Shown: one piece after another, positions 27,523-36,834 of the stretch
How positions within the stretch are numbered: the first letter of the stretch is position 1
How the letters are laid out: each line of letters begins with the position of its first letter
From: Citricoccus sp. CH26A
GTDB taxonomy: Bacteria; Actinomycetota; Actinomycetes; Actinomycetales; Micrococcaceae
Direction of reading: 5' to 3'
Assembly: GCF_000224415.1 (NCBI RefSeq)
Contig: NZ_AFXQ01000023.1
Span: 1-44,501, forward strand
Length of the DNA: 44,501 nucleotides
Notes under the pieces: generated by a model
Databases searched by the model: none
Seen by the model: the letters and a program-made list of their open reading frames with translations, nothing else
What the model was told of the DNA's origin: nothing
Program-made: the position numbers and the translations under genes

Positions 27523-28467
27523 ATGAAGAACCCCACCCGCCGTTCCGCCCTGGCCCTGGCCGCCGTCGCCGCCCTCGCCCTGACCGGCTGCGGCAGCTCC
27601 GACCCGCTCGGCGGCCAGGACACCGCCTCCGGCTCATCGTCGGCCACGGGGGGCACGGGTGGGAGCGGGGACGCCCTCGTCATCGGGTCCCAGCAGTACT
27701 ACTCGAACGAGATCATCGCCGAGCTCTACGCTCAGGCCCTCGAGGCCGAGGGGTACACGGTGGAGCGGGACTACCAGATCGGCCAGCGCGAGGTGTACCT
27801 GCCGGAGGTCGAGTCCGGGGCCATCGACGTCATGCCCGAGTACGGCGGGAACCTGCTCCAGTACTACGACGCCGAGGCCACGGCCACCTCGCCGGAGGAC
27901 ATCCAGGCCGCGCTGACCGAGGTGCTGCCCCAGGGGCTGCGTCCGCTGGAACCGGCCGAGGCCACGGACCAGGACTCCTACAACGTCACCCGCGCGTTCG
28001 CCGAGAAGCACTCCCTGACGTCCCTGGCGGACCTGAAGAACGTGGACGAGCCGCTGAAGGTGGCCGCCAACTCCGAGTTCGAGACCCGTCCCTACGGTCC
28101 TGCGGGACTCAAGGAGGCCTACGGGGTGGACGTGACCGTGGTGCCCGTGGAGGACTCGGGTGGCCCGCTGACCGTCAAGGCCCTGGTGGACGGGGACGTC
28201 CAGCTCGCCGACATCTACTCGGCCGACCCCTCGATCGCGGCCGAGGACCTGGTGACCCTGGAGGACCCGGAGAACCTGATCCTGCCGCAGAACGTCACTC
28301 CGATCGCCTCCGAGGCCGTGGACGAGGAGGCCGCCGCGATCATCGAGAAGGTCAACGCGAAGCTCACCCCGGAGGCGCTCATCGGCCTCAACCGGGAGTC
28401 CGTCGAGAAGGAGGCCTCCAGCGAGGACATCGCGCAGGCCTGGCTGGCCGGTCAGGGACTGTCCTGA
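27523..28467 (+). CDS. opuCC: Osmoprotectant-binding lipoprotein (OpuCC/OpuAC type)
   Basis: Substrate-binding subunit of 314 residues, anchored outside the membrane. The lipoprotein signal ends LALTGCGSS (lipidation Cys at about residue 23), followed by a Ser/Gly linker. The mature domain starts VIGSQQYYSNEIIAELYAQ and includes GAIDVMPEYGGNLLQYYD, a pattern of the OpuAC type II fold that binds glycine betaine, choline or carnitine with an aromatic cage; several Tyr in these motifs fit that role. Preferred ligand is not readable. GGAAGAGGA precedes the ATG. It is the last gene of the operon. Confidence 0.94.
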   Translation: MKNPTRRSALALAAVAALALTGCGSSDPLGGQDTASGSSSATGGTGGSGDALVIGSQQYYSNEIIAELYAQALEAEGYTVERDYQIGQREVYLPEVESGAIDVMPEYGGNLLQYYDAEATATSPEDIQAALTEVLPQGLRPLEPAEATDQDSYNVTRAFAEKHSLTSLADLKNVDEPLKVAANSEFETRPYGPAGLKEAYGVDVTVVPVEDSGGPLTVKALVDGDVQLADIYSADPSIAAEDLVTLEDPENLILPQNVTPIASEAVDEEAAAIIEKVNAKLTPEALIGLNRESVEKEASSEDIAQAWLAGQGLS

Positions 28468-28475
28468 CACCCCAG

Positions 28476-28481
28476 TAGGCT
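28476..28481 (+). promoter_or_regulatory. -10 hexamer TAGGCT for a leaderless membrane-protein transcript
   Basis: TAGGCT six bases before GTG 28488, inside the short gap after the binding-protein stop; suggests the gene has its own promoter rather than depending on the operon. Confidence 0.45.
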
Positions 28482-28487
28482 GGAGCG

Positions 28488-28910
28488 GTGAGCCAGACCG
28501 CGCCCGGAGCATCGACCGACACCGAACTGACGCGGTACCGCTCGCTGCGCACCGCCCTGGTCTGGCTGGCGGGGATGCTGCTGCTGACCTACCTGGCCTC
28601 CGTCCTGACCCTGCCGTGGAAGGCCGTCTCCCTGGTCTTCGCCGTCACCGGCATCGTCTTCGGCGTCCTCGCCCTGGTCCGCACCGCCCGGATCCCCTCG
28701 CCGTGGCTCCTGCGCGTGGGCGCGGTGGCGGGCATGGCCGGCTGCGCCCTCTTCGGGTTCGTCACCGCCTCCCAGGTCGTGTTCTGGGACGCCACCACGC
28801 GGTTCGAGGACTGCACCGCCGGCGCGATCACCGAGCGTGCGCTGGAGCGGTGCAGCCAGGAGTACACCGAGCAACTGGCCGGGTTCACCGGTCCGGTCGG
28901 TGCCCGGTAA
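28488..28910 (+). CDS. Hypothetical membrane protein
   Basis: Protein of 140 residues starting at GTG. Three hydrophobic segments are seen at about residues 23-43, 47-66 and 72-93, followed by a hydrophilic tail with two Cys (FEDCTAG and ERCSQEY) that could pair if the tail is outside. No family was recognised. It resembles small DUF-type membrane proteins of Micrococcaceae in layout only. It converges on the YbdK-type ligase with a 20-base gap. Confidence 0.75.
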   Translation: MSQTAPGASTDTELTRYRSLRTALVWLAGMLLLTYLASVLTLPWKAVSLVFAVTGIVFGVLALVRTARIPSPWLLRVGAVAGMAGCALFGFVTASQVVFWDATTRFEDCTAGAITERALERCSQEYTEQLAGFTGPVGAR

Positions 28911-28930
28911 CGGGTACGCGCCGGCCCGGA

Positions 28931-30037
28931 TCACCCGCACACGGACGGCGGCGAGACACGGTGGGTGGCCTCGAGGGCCACGGTGACCACGTCCCGGAGG
29001 TCCTGGTGCGCGCCGAAGGCCTCGCGCTGGAGGTGCGCGCCGGTGCCCTGCCGCAAGACCTGGGTGACGACGGCCTCGACCGTCCCCTCCTCCCCGTAGT
29101 CGACCAGGACGGGCCGGACGCCGTCCAGCAGCCGGCCGAGGACATCCGCCGCGGGGGCGGGAGTCCCGGTGGCCGGGTCGATCAGCCGGCCCGCGACACC
29201 CGAGCGGCTGGCCAGCCAGGTCCACACTCCCAGCTCCGAGGCGGGGACCTCGGGAGCCGGCCGGCGTGGCTCCCTGACGGCGGTCTCCACCAGGGCCCTG
29301 ACCAGCGCGGCGATCACGGCCGCCACGGCCTGGTCCGTGCAGACGTCGGCGATGCGCACCTCGAGCGTGGGGTAGCGCTCGCTGGGGCGGGCGTCGTAGT
29401 AGATCATGCCGGCGTCCAGGGGGACCTGCGTTGCCAGCAGCCGGTCCCGGTGCCGGTCATAACCGGCGGCCGAGCCGAACACCTCCGGCGGACCGCTCAC
29501 GGGCCATCGGGTCATCACCCGGTGGCGGTAGGAGGCGTAACCGGTGTCCACCCCCTGCCAGTACGGGGAGTTGGCGCTGAGCGCCAGCAGGGGGGCGAGC
29601 CAGACACGGATCCGGTCGAGGGCGGTCACGGCCTCGTCCCGGGAGGAGACGCCCACGTGGACGTGCAGGCCGTTGGTGAGGTTCTCCAGGGCCATCACCC
29701 CGAACTCCCTGCCGATCCGCTGGTAGCGCGCCTTCGGGGTCAGGTGGAGGCTCGTGCCGCCCGGGGCCGTGGCCAGCGCCGCGACCCGTCCGCCGGCCCG
29801 CACGGCGGCCTCCTCGGCGAGGGCCCGCCCGGCCCGGAGGGCCGCGAACTGTCCGGTCAGGGTGGTCTGCGGAGGGTTGTCGACCTCGATCTGTTCCTGT
29901 TGCAGCTCCACCGTCACCCGGTGGCCGGAGGGCGTCTCCTCGGACCGCGGACCCGCCACCGCCTCCCCGGCGGGCAGCGGTTCCAGGGAGGGAACCGCCA
30001 CCAGCAGGAGCTCCTCCTCCACACCGAACGTGCGCAT
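28931..30037 (-). CDS. YbdK family carboxylate-amine ligase (glutamate-cysteine ligase type 2)
   Basis: ATP-dependent ligase of 368 residues related to gamma-glutamylcysteine synthetase. The N-terminus MRTFGVEEELLLVA carries the paired-Glu Mg/ATP-binding strand; GTSLHLTPKARYQRIGREFG and NGLHVHVGVSSRDEA are typical of the GCS2 family, as is SPYWQGVDTGYASYRHRVMTRWP. YbdK enzymes join Glu to Cys weakly, or other amines; in actinobacteria the related EgtA and MshC paths are separate, so the product is not certain. The C-terminus has a reduced set of basic residues. Confidence 0.9.
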   Translation of the reverse strand: MRTFGVEEELLLVAVPSLEPLPAGEAVAGPRSEETPSGHRVTVELQQEQIEVDNPPQTTLTGQFAALRAGRALAEEAAVRAGGRVAALATAPGGTSLHLTPKARYQRIGREFGVMALENLTNGLHVHVGVSSRDEAVTALDRIRVWLAPLLALSANSPYWQGVDTGYASYRHRVMTRWPVSGPPEVFGSAAGYDRHRDRLLATQVPLDAGMIYYDARPSERYPTLEVRIADVCTDQAVAAVIAALVRALVETAVREPRRPAPEVPASELGVWTWLASRSGVAGRLIDPATGTPAPAADVLGRLLDGVRPVLVDYGEEGTVEAVVTQVLRQGTGAHLQREAFGAHQDLRDVVTVALEATHRVSPPSVCG

Positions 30038-30139
30038 CTACCGCCACCTCGCCTCGTCGAAGGCTCCCAGCATGGCAGACGCGTCATCCGGGCGTGACTC
30101 GGAGCACACCCGCCGGGGAGGGTCAGGCCGGCGGACGGC

Positions 30140-30577
30140 TCAGGCCGACTGCCCGATCGCCCCCTGGTTGGCGGTGTGCGAGACCTCGATGCGGCGGGGC
30201 TTGGCCTCCTCGGCCACGGGGATCTGCAGCGTCAGCACACCGTCGGTGTACGAGGCGTCGATCCTGTCCGTCGCCAGCCCCTCGCCGAGCGTCAGCTGCC
30301 GCGCGAAGGTGCCGGTGGTGCGTTCCCGGGCAAGCCACTGGATCTGGCCCGTCTCCTCGTCCTGCCGGTCGGCGCGGATGGTCAGCGTCCGCCCCTCGAG
30401 GTCGACGTCGATCGACCTGGGGTCCACCCCCGGCAGGTCCACCTTCAGGACGAAGTGGTCCTCACTGCGATACAGGTCCATCGGCATCGCCTGTGTCCGC
30501 ACCGACGATGCCATCTGCCCGAAGACGCCGTTCAGCACCCGGTCGATCTCGCGCAGGGGATCAACATGGTTGGCCAC
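30140..30577 (-). CDS. hsp20: Small heat-shock protein, Hsp20/alpha-crystallin family (copy 2)
   Basis: Holdase chaperone of 145 residues. The alpha-crystallin domain (about 30-125) shows MPMDLYRSEDHFVLKVDLPG, LTIRADRQDEE, RQLTLGEGL and GVLTLQIPVAEEAKPR. The start is GTG at 30577, with a near-perfect GGAGGTGAT ribosome site five bases upstream; an in-frame ATG at 30592 overlaps that site and was rejected. A CIRCE operator precedes the promoter (30653-30679). It has a shorter tail than copy 1 and ends in TANQGAIGQSA. Two Hsp20 copies under different repressors suggest separated induction thresholds, which is inference. Confidence 0.95.
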   Translation of the reverse strand: MANHVDPLREIDRVLNGVFGQMASSVRTQAMPMDLYRSEDHFVLKVDLPGVDPRSIDVDLEGRTLTIRADRQDEETGQIQWLARERTTGTFARQLTLGEGLATDRIDASYTDGVLTLQIPVAEEAKPRRIEVSHTANQGAIGQSA

Positions 30578-30652
30578 AGAAATCACCTCCATACGGTGAC
30601 CGGACCCGGGCCTTCCGGGCCGGCGGGCCGTGGCTACGGCCTCGGCAATTAT

Positions 30653-30679
30653 TTAGCACTCTTGGTCGGAGAGTGCCAG
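30653..30679. promoter_or_regulatory. CIRCE element (HrcA operator) upstream of hsp20 copy 2
   Basis: TTAGCACTC (30653-30661), nine-base spacer, then GAGTGCCAG (30671-30679). The first arm is identical to the CIRCE consensus and the second differs at two of nine bases. It lies 75 bases upstream of the GTG start and predicts HrcA repression; hrcA is not in this window. Confidence 0.9.
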
Positions 30680-30689
30680 AGCCGGGTGC

Positions 30690-32078
30690 CTAGTCCTCCT
30701 CGGGCCCCCGGGTCCTCCCGGCGTCCGTGTCGCCCTCGAACCCGTCGACGTCGTCCGCCTCGTCGTGCCACTCGTCCGGCAGCACGAAGCGGTCCCGCTC
30801 CCACCACGGGGACACCAGGTAGCCGATCATCGCCCCCAGGCCTACGAGGACGCCGAGCAGGCCGGCGGCGGCCCAGGGATTCGGGCCCAGTCCCGTCATC
30901 CGGCCCACCCCCAGGGACCCTCCGGAGACGGCGAACGGCAGCAGGGACAACAGGGCGGTCGCCAGGGCCACCAGCAGGCCCAGCACCAGGGTGGAGGCGG
31001 TCAGCGAGGCCCAGCGGGACTCGATCCGCACGGCCAGCCACTCGTCGAAGTGGTTCTCCCCCTCCCGCAGCAGCCACCAGCCGGCCATGAAGCCGCCGAC
31101 CACCGGCACGAGCAGGAACAGCCAGGACCAGGCTGGGTCCAGGCCCACCGGCACGGCGGTCAGCACCGGGATGGCCGGCTGCGGGCCGACCGCGGTCATC
31201 AGCGGGGAGACGGTGGACCCCGCCCCCAGGGAGAACCCGGCCCCGGTGGTCCAGGCCAGCGTCCACATCGCCAGGTTGGGCATGATCCCGAGCTGCACCG
31301 CGGTCAGGGTGGCCCCGCCCCAGATGCCGGCGTCCACCTGCTGGTACACCTGGGCGATGTCCGCCCAACTCAGGGCGACCTGCACGGACAGCGGGACCGA
31401 GGCCAGGGCGAAGGAGGCCATCAGGCCCACGAACCCGGCCCGCACCACGGACCAGGCGTAGGACCCGGCCCAGCGGGACGCCTGTGACCAGGTGGCGATG
31501 CGCTCGGCCGCGTCGACCCCGATCAGCCGTTCCCACGAACCGGCCTCCCTCCGGGCGCCGGTCAGCAGGGCGACCACCATCAGCGCCGTGGGGATCAGCG
31601 TCCCCAGGAACGGGTTGATGGCCACCGACTCACTCGGCACCAGCAACGAGGTGCCCAGGCAGAAGAGGGCGTACGCACCGGCCCCACCGGCGAGGGGCTG
31701 CCAGATCTGGTCCCGGTAGGACGCGCGCGCCAATCGCCGTCCGGCCCGCCAGCCCAGGGCCAGCGGGATCAGGACCAGGCCCCAGGGCAGGAACCAGAAC
31801 GTGCCCGTCAGCGTGTCCGCGCTGCTCGTCGGGGACTCCAGGGTCAGGTGCAGCGGCACGCCGTGCAGCGCCAGCCACGCCTGGCCGCCCAGCCGGGCGA
31901 TGAAGTCCACCTGGGTGGCCGCGAAGCCGGCCATGGACCAGATGCCCACCAGGGGCACCACGACGAGGATGGCCGAGACCACCGCGGCGATCAGGGTCTC
32001 GATCACCCCCTGGACCCAGAGGGGCAGGGGCAGCGGCTTCAGGGCGCGGGGAGTGCGAGGATTCATGTCACCGTCCAT
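30690..32078 (-). CDS. DUF6350 / PerM-like polytopic membrane protein
   Basis: Membrane protein of 462 residues with about ten to twelve hydrophobic helices and an acidic cytosolic C-terminus (DEADDVDGFEGDTDAGR). WVQGVIETLIAAVVSAILVVVP near the N-terminus and the overall layout match actinobacterial DUF6350 proteins; the mycobacterial member is PerM, reported to support cell division. The identification rests on layout and on the expected neighbourhood with purN and purH. Start ATG 32078 was chosen; ATG 32066 (MNPRTPRAL) is an equally possible start. Transcription would be divergent from the mannosyltransferase. Confidence 0.82.
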   Translation of the reverse strand: MDGDMNPRTPRALKPLPLPLWVQGVIETLIAAVVSAILVVVPLVGIWSMAGFAATQVDFIARLGGQAWLALHGVPLHLTLESPTSSADTLTGTFWFLPWGLVLIPLALGWRAGRRLARASYRDQIWQPLAGGAGAYALFCLGTSLLVPSESVAINPFLGTLIPTALMVVALLTGARREAGSWERLIGVDAAERIATWSQASRWAGSYAWSVVRAGFVGLMASFALASVPLSVQVALSWADIAQVYQQVDAGIWGGATLTAVQLGIMPNLAMWTLAWTTGAGFSLGAGSTVSPLMTAVGPQPAIPVLTAVPVGLDPAWSWLFLLVPVVGGFMAGWWLLREGENHFDEWLAVRIESRWASLTASTLVLGLLVALATALLSLLPFAVSGGSLGVGRMTGLGPNPWAAAGLLGVLVGLGAMIGYLVSPWWERDRFVLPDEWHDEADDVDGFEGDTDAGRTRGPEED

Positions 32079-32217
32079 GGTGCCACCCGGTCCGGGGGCC
32101 GGACGGCAGCGGCGCGGCCCGGCACCGCCCGTCGCCCCACGCGGGGGCATACCGACTGTTCACCCGCCCGCCACCTGGCTGCCACCGCGCCGAGTCACCG
32201 CTGACAGGGACGGACCA

Positions 32218-32223
32218 TAGCGT
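32218..32223 (+). promoter_or_regulatory. -10 hexamer TAGCGT for the mannosyltransferase
   Basis: TAGCGT eight bases before GTG 32232, consistent with a leaderless or near-leaderless transcript. Confidence 0.4.
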
Positions 32224-32231
32224 CCGGGAGC

Positions 32232-33428
32232 GTGAGAGTAGTCATCGTCGCCGAATCGTTCCTGCCCCACATCAACGGTGTCACCCACTCGATCCTGCAG
32301 GTGATCCGCCACCTGCGCTCCCGCGGTGACGAGGTCCTGGTGATCGCGCCGTCCTCGTCGTGGATGGACGACGAGGCCCCCGCCGAGGTCGAGGGATATC
32401 CCGTCCACCGGCTGCCCTCCATCCCCCTGAGGGGATACACGAACGTCCGGGTGGCCGCCGGGACCGTCAACCGGGTCCGTCGCGTCATCGCGGACTTCGC
32501 GCCCGACGTCGTCCACATCGCCTCCCCGTTCGTCCTGGGCTGGCGCGCGGTGCAGGCCGCCAACGCCCTCGGGGTGCCGAGCGTGTGCGTCTACCAGACC
32601 GAGGTCCCCAATTACGCGGCGCGCTACGGTGTCCCGTGGCTGGAGGAGGTCCTCTGGCAGCACGTGGAACGCATCCATGACCACGCCACCCTCACGGTGG
32701 CCCCCTCGAGCTTCTGCGTGGACCAGCTGCACGCCCGCGGGATCCAGCGGGTGCACCTGTGGCGACGGGGCGTGGACACCACCCGGTTCTGCCCCGCCCG
32801 GCGGGACGAGGCGCTGCGGGCCGAGCTGGCCCCGAACGGGGAGCGGCTCATCGGCTTCGTCGGGCGGCTGGCCTCGGAGAAACAGGTGGAGGACCTGGCC
32901 GTGCTCAGCGACCTGCCCGGCACCCGCCTGGTGATCGTCGGATCCGGCCCGTTGAAGGGGTCCCTGGCCCGCCGGCTGCCCGGGGCGCACTTCGCCGGGT
33001 TCCAGGGCGGAGAGGACCTGGCCCGGCACATGGCCAGCCTCGACCTGTTCGTGCATCCCGGGGAGTCGGAGACCTTCTGCCAGACGATCCAGGAGGCCAT
33101 GGCCTCCGGCGTCCCGGTGGTCGCGGTGGGACGCGGCGGACCGCTGGACCTGGTGGACCCCTCCCGCACCGGGTGGCTGTACCGGCCCGGCGACCTGGCC
33201 GGGCTGCGGGACCGGGTCCGGGACCTGGTCTACGACGACATCAAGCGCTCCGCGTTCGCCGAGGCCGCGCACCAGGCCGTGCAGGGCCGGACCTGGCCCG
33301 TCCTGTGCGAGCAACTGGTCGGATACTACGAGCGCGCCGTCCGGGTCCGTGACCGGCAGAACGACGTGTTCGTGCGCACCTACCTGGAGCAGTCGGCCGG
33401 CTGGGACGGCTGGCTGGTCCAGCGGTGA
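32232..33428 (+). CDS. GT4 family glycosyltransferase, MgtA/PimB-like mannosyltransferase
   Basis: GT-B fold transferase of 398 residues, probably cytosolic membrane-associated. N-terminal VIVAESFLPHINGVTHSILQV holds the glycine-rich acceptor loop; GFVGRLASEKQVEDL, VGSGPLKGSL and the donor-site EX7E motif ESETFCQTIQE identify family GT4 and resemble GDP-mannose-dependent alpha-mannosyltransferases of actinobacterial lipid and lipoglycan synthesis. The exact acceptor is not known. The start is GTG. It ends 158 bases before the glutamate dehydrogenase. Confidence 0.9.
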   Translation: MRVVIVAESFLPHINGVTHSILQVIRHLRSRGDEVLVIAPSSSWMDDEAPAEVEGYPVHRLPSIPLRGYTNVRVAAGTVNRVRRVIADFAPDVVHIASPFVLGWRAVQAANALGVPSVCVYQTEVPNYAARYGVPWLEEVLWQHVERIHDHATLTVAPSSFCVDQLHARGIQRVHLWRRGVDTTRFCPARRDEALRAELAPNGERLIGFVGRLASEKQVEDLAVLSDLPGTRLVIVGSGPLKGSLARRLPGAHFAGFQGGEDLARHMASLDLFVHPGESETFCQTIQEAMASGVPVVAVGRGGPLDLVDPSRTGWLYRPGDLAGLRDRVRDLVYDDIKRSAFAEAAHQAVQGRTWPVLCEQLVGYYERAVRVRDRQNDVFVRTYLEQSAGWDGWLVQR

Positions 33429-33509
33429 CCCGTCCGGGGGCCGGGCGCACGATGGGGCCGCCCGCCGGGACGGCATCGTCATGCTTTCCGGCCCCGCCCA
33501 ACCGGCCGG

Positions 33510-33515
33510 TACAGT
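33510..33515 (+). promoter_or_regulatory. Candidate -10 box TACAGT for gdhA
   Basis: TACAGT lies 71 bases before the gdhA ATG. The predicted leader of about 65 bases contains a small hairpin CCCTC/GAGGG (33544-33548, 33554-33558) and an overlapping alternative TCCC/GGGA, with no known riboswitch pattern. Confidence 0.4.
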
Positions 33516-33517
33516 AG

Positions 33518-34927
<1,410 letters not shown>

Positions 34928-34949
34928 CCCTCGCACGGTCGGACCACCG

Positions 34950-35010
34950 GCGGCCGGGGCTCCCCGGGACACTCGCGGCTGACCGCGAGACCCGGGGAGT
35001 CCCCGGCCGC
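34950..35010. terminator. Long bidirectional hairpin between gdhA and the thioesterase
   Basis: Outer arms 34950-34968 and 34991-35010 pair over 19 bases with one bulged T at 35000; an inner stem CTCGCGG/CCGCGAG (34972-34978, 34983-34989) closes on the loop CTGA. It separates convergent genes. Confidence 0.8.
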
Positions 35011-35035
35011 CGCTCTCGTGAGCAGCCCCGGGGCC

Positions 35036-35539
35036 CTACGGGGCCAGGTGCGTGAGAGTGTGCTTCTGGTCCTCGCTCAGCCGGACCGGACGGCCGGTGG
35101 CTGAGTCCACGAAGACCATCGTGGAGGTCGCGGTGACGCACTCGGTGCCGTCCACCCCGTCGCGCAGCGAGTAGGCGATCTCGATCGAGGCCCCCTTCGC
35201 GGCGGCCACCCAGACCCACGCGCGCACCGGGACGTTGCGGTACTCCAGCGGACGCCGATAGCGGATGCGGTGTTCCGAGATCAGCACCTGCACGCTGTCC
35301 GGCATCCCGTCCAGCAGGTTCACCGGCGCCCCTGCGCCCGGCGCCCCGGTCCCGGCAGGCACCCCGAACGCCAGGATGCGCACCTCCTCGAGGATCGCCG
35401 CCACCTGCACGTTGTTGACGTGGCCGTAGGCGTCCATGTCCCCCCAGCGCACGGGCACGTCCACGCGCACGGCGGGCCCGCCACCGTCGGGACGGTCCTC
35501 GATCCGGCCGGTCATCCCGTGGCCCGGCTCAGCGGGCAT
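35036..35539 (-). CDS. Acyl-CoA thioesterase, hot-dog (4HBT) family
   Basis: Protein of 167 residues. VPVRWGDMDAYGHVNNVQVAAILEE at about residues 29-53 is the 4-hydroxybenzoyl-CoA thioesterase signature with the catalytic Asp; RIRYRRPLEYRNVPVRAWVWV forms the central strands. It probably hydrolyses acyl-CoA; chain length unknown. ATG 35539 is used because GGGAG lies about eight bases upstream; it overlaps the upstream phosphatase stop by 11 bases, indicating an operon. ATG 35515 is an alternative. A Gly/Ala/Pro insertion (GTGAPGAGAP) sits near residue 62. Confidence 0.9.
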   Translation of the reverse strand: MPAEPGHGMTGRIEDRPDGGGPAVRVDVPVRWGDMDAYGHVNNVQVAAILEEVRILAFGVPAGTGAPGAGAPVNLLDGMPDSVQVLISEHRIRYRRPLEYRNVPVRAWVWVAAAKGASIEIAYSLRDGVDGTECVTATSTMVFVDSATGRPVRLSEDQKHTLTHLAP

Positions 35540-36713
35540 CGTCCAGCTCCCGGGAGTCGGCGTCCAGGCCTGGGTCCTGGGCGTTGCGCGGCCAGGTCAG
35601 CAGCGCGGCGCGCCCGGTCTCGAGGATGCCCAGTTCCTCCAGCTGACGGGACAGCGCCGCCCCGTCCGGGCCGTAGCACCACGGCACCCCGGGAGTGGTC
35701 TCGCGGGTGTCCGTGGCGCGACCACCGGCCAGCAGGGCCTGGGACGGCGTCAGCTGACGGATCACGATCGCCTTCACCCTGTCCGGGTGGCGGCGGGCGA
35801 AGTCCGCGTAGATCTCCGGGTCGTGCTGGCCGTCGTCGCCGATGAGCAGCCAGCGGACCTCCGGGAACTCCCGGGCCAGCCGGTCCAGCTGGGTGACCTT
35901 GTGCTCCAGCCCGGAGCGGAACCAGCGGTCCTCCGTGGGACCCCAGCTGGTCAGCAGCAACGGGCCGGAGGGGTACAGGTTGCGGGACAGGAAGCGGGAC
36001 AGGGTCTGGGCCACGTTCCACGCGCCGGTGGAGAGGTAGACGACCGGGGAGGTGGGCTGCTGTTCCAGGAGGCGGTGCAGCATGACGGCCATCCCGGGAG
36101 TGGCGGTGCGGGCGTGCTCGTCCAGGACGAAGGAGTTCCAGGCCGCCAGCATCGGCCGGGGCAGGTAGGTGACCACCACCGTGTCGTCGATGTCCGAGAC
36201 CACGCCGGTGACCGTGCCGTCCTCGACGATGTAGACGTCCGAGGTGGCCGGCTCGCTGCCGTCCGAGGTGAGGGTGACCGTCTGCCAGCCCGGTTCCATC
36301 TCGACCTCCACGAGGGCGTCCACCACGCCACCGCGGTCGGCGCGCACGGTGAAGGACTTCCCGCCCGCCAGCACCTTGACCTCGGCGTAGGGCACGGGCG
36401 GGGAGGTGAAATTGTGCCATCCGCGCAGGCCGTCCTCGACCACCCTGGACAACCGGCGGCCGTTCTCGAAGGCGTCGTCCGGCGCCATCACCACGCGGGA
36501 GAACACCCGGATCCAGGAGGTGGTGCCGTACCCGGTGAAGGACAGCACGGTCGGCTCGTGCCCGCGCCGCAGGGCGCCGGCGTAGCGGAAGCGGTGCCAC
36601 CGGTCCTGGACCAGCGTCGCTATGTGCTCGGTGACCAGGGTCTCCCGGTCCTCGATCAGCGGGGACGGCACGGCGTCCGGGGCAGGCGGGGATGCAGGAG
36701 TCCGATCGGCCAT
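35529..36713 (-). CDS. App1-type phosphatidate phosphatase domain protein (DUF2183)
   Basis: Protein of 394 residues. The C-terminal half carries the HAD-like DxDxT motif SDIDDTVVVTY (about residue 170) and SPVVYLSTGAWN, LIGDDGQHDPEIY, the pattern of the App1/DUF2183 family named after a yeast Mg-dependent phosphatidate phosphatase. The N-terminal half (TVLSFTGYGTTSWIRVFSRVV, YAEVKVLAGGKSFTVRADRGG) is an all-beta region typical of the bacterial members. Phosphatase activity on phosphatidate here is inference. A GATACT hexamer seven bases before the ATG suggests a leaderless transcript leading into the thioesterase gene. Confidence 0.9.
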   Translation of the reverse strand: MADRTPASPPAPDAVPSPLIEDRETLVTEHIATLVQDRWHRFRYAGALRRGHEPTVLSFTGYGTTSWIRVFSRVVMAPDDAFENGRRLSRVVEDGLRGWHNFTSPPVPYAEVKVLAGGKSFTVRADRGGVVDALVEVEMEPGWQTVTLTSDGSEPATSDVYIVEDGTVTGVVSDIDDTVVVTYLPRPMLAAWNSFVLDEHARTATPGMAVMLHRLLEQQPTSPVVYLSTGAWNVAQTLSRFLSRNLYPSGPLLLTSWGPTEDRWFRSGLEHKVTQLDRLAREFPEVRWLLIGDDGQHDPEIYADFARRHPDRVKAIVIRQLTPSQALLAGGRATDTRETTPGVPWCYGPDGAALSRQLEELGILETGRAALLTWPRNAQDPGLDADSRELDDAR

Positions 36714-36720
36714 AGGATCC

Positions 36721-36726
36721 AGTATC
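36721..36726 (-). promoter_or_regulatory. -10 hexamer GATACT for a leaderless App1-type phosphatase transcript
   Basis: GATACT on the minus strand, seven bases before ATG 36713. Confidence 0.4.
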
Positions 36727-36737
36727 CCTCACCCGCG

Positions 36738-36760
36738 CACGTGCGGTTCACCACGTGCGG
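36738..36760. repeat. Two CACGTGCGG direct repeats in a divergent promoter region
   Basis: CACGTGCGG at 36738-36746 and 36752-36760, each containing the palindrome CACGTG, between the phosphatase and IMPase promoters. Could be a regulator site. Confidence 0.4.
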
Positions 36761-36793
36761 GCAGGGACGCCGGGGCCTCGGGAGGCCCCCCGC

Positions 36794-36799
36794 TAGGCT
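36794..36799 (+). promoter_or_regulatory. -10 hexamer TAGGCT ahead of the IMPase gene
   Basis: TAGGCT six bases before ATG 36806, identical in layout to the other leaderless starts here; that ATG is one base out of frame with the IMPase coding frame. Confidence 0.5.
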
Positions 36800-36834
36800 G
36801 GCGCCATGCCCACCTCAGTCCCCGCCCCCGCGAG

